DNA of 64,000 bases from Glycomyces sp. YM15. Lineage in GTDB: Bacteria > Actinomycetota > Actinomycetes > Mycobacteriales > Micromonosporaceae. The notes under the pieces are model-generated. The model had not been told where the DNA came from. It made no database searches and saw only the letters and a program-made list of their open reading frames with translations. The position numbers were made by a program, and so were the translations under genes. Each line of letters begins with the position of its first letter. Positions within the stretch are counted from its first letter, which is position 1. The DNA is taken from the NCBI RefSeq assembly GCF_016918015.1, contig NZ_JAERMK010000013.1, positions 26,516 through 90,515 on the forward strand. Reading direction: 5' to 3'. Below are positions 23,901 through 30,237 of this stretch, piece by piece.

Positions 23901-24099
23901 CGAAGAAGACGGCGGCTACGACATCGTCGACTGGAAGACCGGCCGCCCGCCGCGGGGCGACGACGCGGTCCACGCCGCGCTCCAGTTGAAGGTCTACCGG
24001 AAGGCCTGGGCGCGCCTCAAGGACATCGACGAGTCGGCGATCCGGACCGCGTTCCACTACATCGGTTCCGACCACACCTGGTGGCCCGACCTGGATTAG
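20992..24099 (+). CDS. adnB: AdnB-type helicase-nuclease subunit
   Basis: 1035-aa UvrD-family helicase fused to a RecB-like nuclease, partner of AdnA. The helicase motifs are all intact: Walker A VAGAGSGKTTTM (about residues 42-53), LLDEYQDTSYSQ (about 275), GDPNQSIYSWRGA (about 302) and LLTVHAAKGLEWDVV (about 637). Nuclease residues appear as RGTEFHAW, RGRIDAVFF and DIVDWKTGR near the C terminus, with no Fe-S cysteines. An intact motor here and a Cys cluster in the first gene give the AdnA/AdnB order known from mycobacteria. The 8-nt overlap implies coupled translation and heterodimer assembly. Confidence 0.9.
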   Translation: MSERDANRYTAVGLANRLGTPTPTPEQALVIEAGPDPMLVVAGAGSGKTTTMADRVVWLIANRVARPEHILGLTFTRKAAAELAARVREKLRRLTESLPELADLHGEPTVSTYNAYAGGLVAEHGLRIGIEPGTRVITDTGRWQIARDLVCAWDGPMSEFDVGVDKVTEQVLQLAGQLAEHLRDGDDLRRFDRDLEETLAERQGSRSNDQFRALLSLRRKREQLLPLVESWDRRKRELGVMDFADQLSLAAQLVAGAPEIIKTERERWRVVLLDEYQDTSYSQVALLRDLFGGGHPVTAVGDPNQSIYSWRGASAGTLLRFPTDFPTPAGGAAKRVELTKSWRNRAEILAVANRVSEPLRADGLQPLEAGVDGPGLVRAAMHLTVSDEADWLAANLAVICDSIDQRRHAEHGDAAEPVEAAVLVRKRRQIPALHRALTAAGLPVQVVGSLGLLFHPEVAEAVAMLRAAADPTDGPSLMRLLAGNRWRIGPRDIAALWARARELAPDTRGFEPDAGREAEASLADALADPGPAERYSALGYLRFAQLHEELAWIRGRLGQSLPDVVGDVIAYSGLDVEVMLHHGDLSNLDEFIDVAAAYENDTSGASIPGFLSYLETAAERERGLTVEGASPAGGVVQLLTVHAAKGLEWDVVAVPGLCEGILPGKVKGDQTWVSDAARLPYPLRGDAGNLPVLYLDDATVPSEVKGAVEDFKRDDEEARLEEERRLAYVALTRARQALLASGYWWEAERRQLRGPAPYLEEAVAAGAEATVWADPGPSNPLEDDARTVEWPSKAPLGSRQERFAEAAELVLAAPDSTGSDGSAEGPLARTWRTEAELLLAERAALESGVVRLPRPKRLSTSQLMAMRADEERFAAERRRPMPVPPRPATQRGTEFHAWVEEFFGGGTLFDPADLPGAADPVGPDADLDRLKESFRNSTWSKRRIAAQEVPFVIDYEGTIVRGRIDAVFFGEEDGGYDIVDWKTGRPPRGDDAVHAALQLKVYRKAWARLKDIDESAIRTAFHYIGSDHTWWPDLD

Positions 24100-24248
24100 C
24101 GTGACCGCCCTGCGCCGTTCGCGGCGACGTCGCCGCCGGTTTGCAGGGGGTCCCTAACATGGACGCTGATCCCGGGGCCGGGCCCATACCGGCCTTCGGC
24201 CCCACCACCCACGGGGCTGCAAGGGATTTCCTCATCTGATTGGAACCC

Positions 24249-24728
24249 ATGAACACTGTGATGACGCCCCGCCGTGCCCGCCGTGCCACCGCCCTCGTCG
24301 GGGGCACGTTCGCCGCGGTCTTCGCCCTCGCCGCCTGCAGCGCCGGCAACGACACGCCCGACGGCGCGGTCGAGAACTTCCTCGACAACGGCGTCGAAGA
24401 CGTCTTCAACGCCGTCTCCGAAGGGGACTTCGACGGCGCGGCCGACGCCGCCGACGAGTACTTCTGCGCAGAAGACGTGGCCGGCATCAAGGGCATGAGC
24501 GCCATGTTCGAGGGCATGAGCGCCGAGGAGATCGAAGAGGCCATGGCCGCGGGCGGCGAGGACCTCGCGCTGCCCGAGGACTGGTCCTACGAGATCGGCG
24601 AGGTCACCGAGGAGGGCGACACCGCCACCGTCGAGGTCACCATGACCGAGGACGGCGAGGACACCGAGGAGACCTTCGACCTCGTCAAGGAAGCCGAAGC
24701 CTGGAAGATCTGCGGCTTCATGTCGTAG
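24249..24728 (+). CDS. Small lipoprotein, DUF4878-like
   Basis: 159-aa predicted lipoprotein with signal peptide and lipobox ALAAC. The mature part resembles small NTF2-like DUF4878 lipoproteins: a helical segment (TPDGAVENFLDNGVEDVFNA), a pair of cysteines (YFCAED and KICGF) and a C-terminal sheet ending in EAEAWKICGFMS. The ATG at 24249 has GGAA upstream; an in-frame ATG four codons later is possible. Function unknown. A strong terminator follows and it appears monocistronic. Confidence 0.75.
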   Translation: MNTVMTPRRARRATALVGGTFAAVFALAACSAGNDTPDGAVENFLDNGVEDVFNAVSEGDFDGAADAADEYFCAEDVAGIKGMSAMFEGMSAEEIEEAMAAGGEDLALPEDWSYEIGEVTEEGDTATVEVTMTEDGEDTEETFDLVKEAEAWKICGFMS

Positions 24729-24747
24729 TCCGACACCAGCACCGAAC

Positions 24748-24778
24748 GGGGCCTGGCGAGCAATGCTCGCCGGGCCCC
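24748..24778 (+). terminator. Terminator after the DUF4878-like lipoprotein
   Basis: GGGGCC and GGCCCC arms extended by GGCGAGC/GCTCGCC form a 13-bp stem with one bulge, 20 nt after the stop. Confidence 0.75.
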
Positions 24779-24819
24779 GCCTTCCGTGCGTCAAGGTCAC
24801 GCCCACGAACAAGGACAAC

Positions 24820-24852
24820 CTCGTGATACCGCGTGGTATCACGAGGTATCAT
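24820..24852 (+). promoter_or_regulatory. Operator-promoter of the CopG-Doc pair
   Basis: CTCGTGATACC and GGTATCACGAG form a perfect 11-bp inverted repeat around GCGT, and a third half-site GGTATCA follows directly (24845-24851). The last half-site contains a -10-like TATCAT placed so that transcription would begin at or near the antitoxin ATG. This suits autorepression by a ribbon-helix-helix antitoxin. Confidence 0.75.
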
Positions 24853-24858
24853 TACCGA

Positions 24859-25056
24859 ATGGCCATGACTTTGCGACTCTCAGAAGAAGACGACCGGCTG
24901 CTCACCGAGCGAGCCGCGAAGGAACGTCGATCCAAGCATGACCTCGTCACGGAAGCGGTCCACGTGTTCCTGACCGAACGCCAGCGCCGCTTCGACGAGC
25001 TGCTCGCCCGCACGCTCGAGGAAGACCGCGAGCTGCTGGACCGGCTCGCCAAGTGA
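24859..25056 (+). CDS. Ribbon-helix-helix (CopG-type) antitoxin
   Basis: 65-aa protein starting MAMTLRLSEEDDRLL. The short N-terminal strand MTLRLS followed by two helices (EEDDRLLTERAAKERRSKHDLVTEAVHVFL) is a ribbon-helix-helix fold. It should bind the operator just upstream and neutralise the Doc-like toxin, whose start overlaps by 4 nt (GTGA). There is no Shine-Dalgarno; the -10 position suggests a leaderless mRNA. Confidence 0.85.
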   Translation: MAMTLRLSEEDDRLLTERAAKERRSKHDLVTEAVHVFLTERQRRFDELLARTLEEDRELLDRLAK

Positions 25057-25439
25057 TCGACTACCTCAACCTCGACGATCTGGAGAAGATCGCCATCGCG
25101 GTGACGGGGCACAAGCCTCCGCCGGTGCGGGACTGGGGCCTGCTGGAGTCGGCCCTGGCCCGCCCCCAGGCGTGCGTGTTCGGGGTAGAGGCGTACCCGT
25201 CTCTGCACGAGAAGGTCGCCGCGCTGCTTCACTCCCTGGTTCGCAACAACGCACTGGTCGACGGCAACAAGCGATTGGGCTACGTTGCAGCCAAGCAGAT
25301 GTACGGCTTGAACGGGTACCACCTCAAACCGCCGTCGCCGGAAGCGGGCGACGGGTTCATTCGGGCGGTCGCGCAAGGGGATCGAGAGGTCGCGGAAATA
25401 GCGAACACCCTCGTGAAGTGGACGACGCCGATCCATTGA
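25053..25439 (+). CDS. doc: Doc-family toxin with Asn at the catalytic His position
   Basis: 128-aa Fic/Doc-fold protein. Active Doc phosphorylates EF-Tu through a motif H-x-F/L-x-D-G-N-K-R. Here the segment reads RNNALVDGNKR, so residue 66, His in P1 Doc and in the related actinobacterial form RNHALVDGNKR, is Asn (codon AAC at 25248-25250). The rest of the motif is intact. GTG start overlapping the antitoxin stop. It probably folds and binds the antitoxin but may have lost catalysis. Operon structure and operator are intact, which suggests a regulatory remnant or relaxed toxin rather than a decayed locus. Confidence 0.85.
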   Translation: MIDYLNLDDLEKIAIAVTGHKPPPVRDWGLLESALARPQACVFGVEAYPSLHEKVAALLHSLVRNNALVDGNKRLGYVAAKQMYGLNGYHLKPPSPEAGDGFIRAVAQGDREVAEIANTLVKWTTPIH

Positions 25440-25483
25440 GCGTTGCCGGAACGATTTCGGCCTGGACGCCCAGCGGCGTCCGG

Positions 25484-26182
25484 TCAGTTCGAGGTGAAGA
25501 CCGCTTCTTCGTGATCCCACGATGGGCTGAGCTGCAATACGATGTCGTTCGGGTCCTCTACACCGAACCCGGAGTCCCAGGTAACCGAGCGGCCGGGTTG
25601 CAGACTCGTATACGGCGGCCCTTCCAGCCCTTGCTCAGAGTCGAACACTTCGCTCGCCTCACTCTGCCCGCTCTGTGCGGAGTTGGTGAAGAACGTCAAG
25701 TCGAGCGCCTGATCGCCGTCATTGACAACCGTGATCGAGAAGCGCACATAGCTCGGAGACTCCTCGAATGCCGCAGTGCCACTCGGACTGAACTCGACAG
25801 GCGGGGCGACGGTGACCGATATGCCGTCGTCATAGGTGACGGTGTCGCCGAATGCACCGGTGGCGGGTGCATCATCTGGCGGAGCCGGTTCTTCAGCAGT
25901 CGATTCCGGTTCGGTCGTCTCCTGTTCGGTCGTTTCCGGTTCGGTTGTCTCCGGTTCGGGCGTCGCTTCGTCAGTCGACTCTTCGGGAGGAGTAGGCGAG
26001 TGAGTGGGCTCTTTGAAGAGCGTCGGCGAATCGGTGGTCTCCTGCGGTGTCGGTGAGACAGCGGGTGCAGAGGTCTTGTCATTGACGCCGGCATCATCGC
26101 TGTCTTGAAGACACCCGGCCGCTCCGGCCAAAGCGCAAGCGAGGATTCCGGCGAGCATGGCCAGCTTCTTCTCGTTCCGCAT
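25484..26182 (-). CDS. Lipoprotein with Pro/Glu/Thr linker and DUF4352-like domain
   Basis: 232-aa predicted lipoprotein. It starts MRNEKKLAMLAGILACALAG and the lipobox is AAGC. A long low-complexity linker (about residues 40-95) built from PETTE/QETTEP-like repeats holds a C-terminal beta domain of about 125 aa (FGDTVTYDDGISVTVAPP ... YVRFSITVVNDGDQALDL) resembling the DUF4352 telokin-like fold. The start at 26182 is preferred over a longer open frame because it gives a clean signal peptide. Convergent with doc. Likely a surface protein of unknown ligand. Confidence 0.8.
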   Translation of the reverse strand: MRNEKKLAMLAGILACALAGAAGCLQDSDDAGVNDKTSAPAVSPTPQETTDSPTLFKEPTHSPTPPEESTDEATPEPETTEPETTEQETTEPESTAEEPAPPDDAPATGAFGDTVTYDDGISVTVAPPVEFSPSGTAAFEESPSYVRFSITVVNDGDQALDLTFFTNSAQSGQSEASEVFDSEQGLEGPPYTSLQPGRSVTWDSGFGVEDPNDIVLQLSPSWDHEEAVFTSN

Positions 26183-26545
26183 GGTGTGCCCCCGAAAGGA
26201 TTCCGAGACCCGGAGTGTGCAAAGCGCCGCGAAAGCGTCGTATCGGCAAGATCTTGGGCGTCCGGTTTCGGCTTGTCGGTCAAGCACTCGATAGGGAACG
26301 CCTCTCCCCGTTGAGATGGGTGGAACTCGGCCAATCGCGTCGATGACGCACGGTTGTCCGCACTCGGCAGATCGCCGCCACTCGTTGGTCTCGCGATGAA
26401 TATGACCTGGCCACCCAGGCTATCGATACTCCGACCTTCGCGGGTCGGCTTGGCTGAACTCCGAATGCGGGCCGTCCTGATCCAGATCGGGCTCGGAGCG
26501 CAACGAAAAGTCAAAGGGCGACATCTGGGATGCGCAGCGGCAAAG
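26183..26545. other. Gene-free gap between ileS and the lipoprotein gene
   Basis: About 360 bp of lower G+C than its surroundings. Open frames crossing it lack coding character. It should contain the promoter of the minus-strand lipoprotein gene, but no convincing -10/-35 pair was identified. Confidence 0.4.
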
Positions 26546-26574
26546 GGGCCCGACGACCTTCGGTCGCCGGGCCC
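26546..26574 (-). terminator. Terminator of ileS
   Basis: GGGCCCGGCGACC pairs with GGTCGTCGGGCCC (one wobble) around GAA, 13 nt after the ileS stop, followed on the minus strand by CTTTG. Confidence 0.75.
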
Positions 26575-26587
26575 GCCTTTCCTCGTC

Positions 26588-29500
26588 TCAGACCTTGCTG
26601 ACGGCGGCCTTCACGGTCACGTCTCCGGCTTCACCGCTGGTGGCGGTGTCGGGGAGGTCGGCGAAGGTCAGGTCCAGGGCCAAAGTCTCGGCTCGGACGA
26701 AGGCGCGGTGGGTCTCCACCGCGGCTTTGACCTCGTCGGAGGCGTCGAGGACGACCGAGACGCGGTCGCTGACGTTCAAGTCGGCGTCCTTGCGTGCCTG
26801 CTGGATCACCCGGACGACGTCGCGGGCGAGGCCCTCGGCGGCGAGCTCGGGGGTGACCTCGGTGTCGAGCACGATGACGCCCGCGTCGTTCGGCAGGGCC
26901 TCGGTGTGCTCGGCGTCCACGGCCACCATGGTCAGCTCGTACTCGCCGTCCTCCAGGACCACGCCGCCCGCGGTGACCGTGCCGTCTTCGACGGTCCAGT
27001 CCCCGGCCTTGACGGCCTTGATGACCCGCTGCACGTCCTTGCCGAGGCGGGGCCCGAGCACGCGCGGGACCAGCTTCAGGTCGGCCTTCGAGTAGGCGCT
27101 CACGTCGGAGTCGAACTCGACGGCCTTGACGTTCAACTCGTCCTTGAGCAGGTCCGCGAACGGCGCGAGCCGCTCGGCGTGTCCGGTCGCCACGGTGAGC
27201 TTCGCCAGTGGCAGGCGCACGCGGAGCTTGCGGGCCTTGCGCATGAACAGGCCGACCGAGGCGATCTCGCGCACCGCGTCCATCGCTTCGACCAGGGCGT
27301 GGTCGGCGGGGAGGTCGTCGGCGTCGGGCCAGTCGGCCAGGTGCACCGAGCGGCCGCCGGTGAGGCCGCGCCAGATGTCCTCGGCGACGAGCGGCAGCAG
27401 CGGCGCTGCCACCTCGCACGCGGTCTTCAACGCCGTTGCGAGCGTGGCGAACCCGTCCTCGTCGCCTTCCCAGAACCGGTCGCGCGAGCGGCGAACGTAC
27501 CAGTTGGTGAGGCTCTCGAGGTAGGAGCGGAACGCGGCGGTCGCGCGCACCAGGTCGTAGGCGTCCATCGCCTCGGTGATGGTCTCGACGAGTTCGCGGG
27601 TCTTCGCCAGCAGGTACTTGTCGAGGCGGTGCTCGCTCGCCAGCGCGGTCTGCCGGGCCTGCTCAGGGGAGGCCTCGTAGCCGGCGGCCCCGGCGTAGAG
27701 CGTGTAGAAGTACCACACGTTCCACAGTGGCAGGACGATCTGGCGCACCGCGTCGCGGAAGCCGTTCTCGGTGACCGGCATGTCGCCGCCGCGCAGGACC
27801 GGGGAGGACACGAGGAACCAGCGGACCGCGTCGGACCCGTAGGCCTCGAAGGACTCCCGGACGTCCGGGTAGTTCTTGAGCGACTTGGACATCTTCTGCC
27901 CGTCGGCGCCCAGGAGGGTGCCGTGGACGACGGCGGTGCGGAACGCGGGGCGGTCGAAGAGGGCCGTGGCGAGGACGTGCAGCAGGTAGAACCAGCCGCG
28001 GGTCTGCGCCGTGTACTCGACGATGAAGTCGCCCGGGTAGTGGTGCTCGAACCACTCGGCGTTCTCGAAGGGGTAGTGGACCTGCGCGAACGGCATGGAG
28101 CCGGATTCGAACCAGCAGTCGAGCACTTCGGGGACGCGGCGCATCACGGACTTCCCGGTGGGGTCGTCCGGGTTGGGCCGCACCAGGTTGTCGATGCCGG
28201 GCCGGTGCAGGTCCGTGACGGGCACGCCGAAGTCGCGTTCGAGGTCGGCGAGGGAGCCGTAGACGTCGACGCGCGGATACTCCGGGTCGTCGCTGACCCA
28301 CACGGGGATGGGCGAGCCCCAGAAGCGGTTGCGGCTGATGTTCCAGTCGCGGGCGTTGGCGAGCCACCGGCCGAACTGCCCGTCCTTGATGTGCCCGGGG
28401 GTCCAGTCGATCTCCTGGTTGAGTTCGACCATGCGGTCGCGGAAGCGGGTGACGGCGACGAACCACGCCGACAGGGCGCGTTGGATCAGCGGGGAGCCGC
28501 AGCGCCAGCAGTGCGGGTAGTTGTGGTTGTAGGTGTCGTGCCGCAGGAGCGACTGGGTCTCCTTGAGGTCCTTGATGATGAGCTTGTTGGCCTCGAAGAC
28601 GTGGACGCCCGCGTACGGGGGCACCTCGTCGGTGAACTTGCCGGCGCTGTCGACGGGCACGACCGGTTCGATGCCGGCCGCGTCGGTGACGAGCTTGTCC
28701 TCTTCACCGAAGGCGGGGGCGATGTGGACGATGCCGGTGCCGTCCTCGGTGGTGACGTAGTCGGCGGTGAGCACCTGGTGGGCGTTCTCGCGGCCGGCGA
28801 AGAAGTCGAACGGCGGGTTGTAGTGCAGGCCTGCGAGGTCGGCGCCTTTGTAGCGGCCGACGACTTCGGCTTCGTCGCCGAGTTCGCGGGCGTACGCGGC
28901 CATTCGCGCCTCGGCGAGCAGGTAGCGGGAGCCTTCGGCTTCGATGACGACGTAGTCGACGCTCGGGTGGACGGCGGCGGCGAGGTTCGACGGGAGCGTC
29001 CACGGCGTGGTGGTCCACACCAGGAGCTTCGCGCCTTTGAGCGGGCCTTCGGTGGTGATGTCGAGTCCGACGGTGACCGCCGGGTCCTGGCGGTCCTTGT
29101 AGGTGTCGTCCATCTTCGTCTCGGTGGCGGCGAGCGGCGTCTCGCAGCGCCAGCAGTACCAGAGCACGCGGTAGCCCTCGTAGACCAGGCCCTTGTCGTA
29201 GAGGGTCTTGAAGGCCCACATGACGCTCTCCATGTAGGTGAGGTCGAGGGTCTTGTAGTCGTTCTCGAAGTCGACCCAGCGGGCCTGGCGGGTGACGTAG
29301 TCGTGCCATTCGCCGGTGAACTGGAGGACCGAGGCCTTCGCGGCGGCGTTGAATCGGTCGATGCCGTACGCCTCGATGTCGGCCTTCGATTTGAGGCCGA
29401 GCTCCTTCTCGGTGGTGACCTCGGCGGGCATGCCGTGGGTGTCCCAGCCGAAGCGGCGTTCGACGCGCCTGCCGCGCATGGTCTGGTAGCGCGGGACGAT

Positions 29501-29731
29501 GTCCTTGACGTAGCCGGTGAGGAGGTGCCCGTAGTGGGGCAGGCCGTTGGCGAAGGGGGGGCCGTCGTAGAAGACGAACTCGTTCGCGCCGTTCTCGCCT
29601 GCCGGGCGGGCTTCGATGGAGGCGGCGAAGGTGTCGTCCTTGGCCCAGAAGTCGAGCACACGGCGCTCGACCTCCGGGAGGTTCGGGCTCGCGGGTACGC
29701 CCCGTGCGGGGTCGTCGAGTGGATAGGCCAT
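26588..29731 (-). CDS. ileS: Isoleucyl-tRNA synthetase
   Basis: 1047-aa class I synthetase that charges tRNA-Ile and edits Val. The HIGH-type motif appears as [11 protein letters not shown] (about residues 63-73) and the KMSKS loop as [11 protein letters not shown]. Length and the segment [13 protein letters not shown] place it in the long, eukaryote-like group usual in actinobacteria, a group generally less sensitive to mupirocin. The GAGGAG site lies about 11 nt before the ATG. Expression should depend on the T-box leader upstream. Confidence 0.96.
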   Translation of the reverse strand: MAYPLDDPARGVPASPNLPEVERRVLDFWAKDDTFAASIEARPAGENGANEFVFYDGPPFANGLPHYGHLLTGYVKDIVPRYQTMRGRRVERRFGWDTHGMPAEVTTEKELGLKSKADIEAYGIDRFNAAAKASVLQFTGEWHDYVTRQARWVDFENDYKTLDLTYMESVMWAFKTLYDKGLVYEGYRVLWYCWRCETPLAATETKMDDTYKDRQDPAVTVGLDITTEGPLKGAKLLVWTTTPWTLPSNLAAAVHPSVDYVVIEAEGSRYLLAEARMAAYARELGDEAEVVGRYKGADLAGLHYNPPFDFFAGRENAHQVLTADYVTTEDGTGIVHIAPAFGEEDKLVTDAAGIEPVVPVDSAGKFTDEVPPYAGVHVFEANKLIIKDLKETQSLLRHDTYNHNYPHCWRCGSPLIQRALSAWFVAVTRFRDRMVELNQEIDWTPGHIKDGQFGRWLANARDWNISRNRFWGSPIPVWVSDDPEYPRVDVYGSLADLERDFGVPVTDLHRPGIDNLVRPNPDDPTGKSVMRRVPEVLDCWFESGSMPFAQVHYPFENAEWFEHHYPGDFIVEYTAQTRGWFYLLHVLATALFDRPAFRTAVVHGTLLGADGQKMSKSLKNYPDVRESFEAYGSDAVRWFLVSSPVLRGGDMPVTENGFRDAVRQIVLPLWNVWYFYTLYAGAAGYEASPEQARQTALASEHRLDKYLLAKTRELVETITEAMDAYDLVRATAAFRSYLESLTNWYVRRSRDRFWEGDEDGFATLATALKTACEVAAPLLPLVAEDIWRGLTGGRSVHLADWPDADDLPADHALVEAMDAVREIASVGLFMRKARKLRVRLPLAKLTVATGHAERLAPFADLLKDELNVKAVEFDSDVSAYSKADLKLVPRVLGPRLGKDVQRVIKAVKAGDWTVEDGTVTAGGVVLEDGEYELTMVAVDAEHTEALPNDAGVIVLDTEVTPELAAEGLARDVVRVIQQARKDADLNVSDRVSVVLDASDEVKAAVETHRAFVRAETLALDLTFADLPDTATSGEAGDVTVKAAVSKV

Positions 29732-29794
29732 AGGACCGGTGTCTCCTCACACACACCTTGCGGACGTTCGGTGTGCGAGGACGAGTCCCGGCTT

Positions 29795-29990
29795 TGTTAG
29801 GGCCTGACCCGCGGTACCACCTCGCTTGGCGCACAGGGTGCGCCCGCTTGATTCGGCGGCGGTGACGGGCCGCGCCCGTCCGGTTCTACTGCGGTCCCGC
29901 ACGGCTGCGACTGCTCCGCCGCGAATGGGGCCGGTTCTTCCGGAAGCTCGCCGGTGATGGCCGGGTCGACGCTGTTGTCCGCAAGTGTAG
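29795..29990 (-). promoter_or_regulatory. Ile-specific T-box riboswitch of ileS
   Basis: The minus-strand leader carries the T-box core GCGAGGTGGTACCGCGG (29809-29825), which pairs with the uncharged tRNA acceptor end. Upstream, in the Stem I region, CCGGCC-ATC-ACCGG presents ATC (29956-29958) as the Ile specifier codon. No terminator follows the T-box, so control is probably translational, by masking the ileS ribosome-binding site, as in other actinobacterial ileS T-boxes. A -10-like TACACT at 29984-29989 would start the RNA near 29976. Confidence 0.85.
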
Positions 29991-30070
29991 CGCTGCGCCG
30001 GGGGCGGTTCGCGAGCGATTGAGGGCGCGTCCTCGCAGCGCACCGGCGGCGGTCCCACTCATTGGGCATG

Positions 30071-30076
30071 TAGTAT
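30071..30076 (+). promoter_or_regulatory. -10 element of the trp leader
   Basis: TAGTAT is 7 nt before the GTG of the leader peptide, so transcription probably begins at the start codon itself. No good -35 is seen. Confidence 0.5.
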
Positions 30077-30083
30077 TCGGCCT

Positions 30084-30122
30084 GTGAGAATCCACGCACG
30101 CAACTGGTGGTGGCGTCGCTGA
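30084..30122 (+). CDS. trpL: trp leader peptide
   Basis: A 12-codon open frame, GTG to TGA, encoding MRIHARNWWWRR. Three consecutive Trp codons just before the stop make it a sensor of charged tRNA-Trp. It has no Shine-Dalgarno and appears leaderless. The Trp codons lie in the loop formed when GCACGCAA (30096-30103) pairs with TTGCGTGC (30139-30146). It precedes trpEG by 115 nt. Confidence 0.85.
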   Translation: MRIHARNWWWRR

Positions 30123-30180
30123 GGCGGCGTCCCTGCTTTTGCGTGCAAGAAGCAAGCGACCGTCTCGAAGGCGGTCGCTT
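30096..30180 (+). promoter_or_regulatory. Transcription attenuator of trpEG
   Basis: Segment 1 (30096-30103) pairs with segment 2 (30139-30146) across the Trp codons. AAGCGACCG (30154-30162) and CGGTCGCTT (30172-30180) form the terminator stem, without a strong U-tract. The GCTT before segment 2 (30135-30138) can instead pair with AAGC at the base of the terminator, giving a plausible antiterminator when the ribosome stalls on the Trp codons. The foldings were made by eye. Confidence 0.7.
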
Positions 30181-30237
30181 CGTCGTATCCGGGGTCGGCC
30201 GCCTCGAGTCGGGACCTGAGACCCATTGAGAGGGCCG

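Noticed and set aside
26183..26545. Minus-strand frame of 272 codons (25696-26514) crossing the ileS-lipoprotein gap
   Set aside because: It overlaps the lipoprotein gene in another frame, has no ribosome-binding site and shows no coding bias in the gap.
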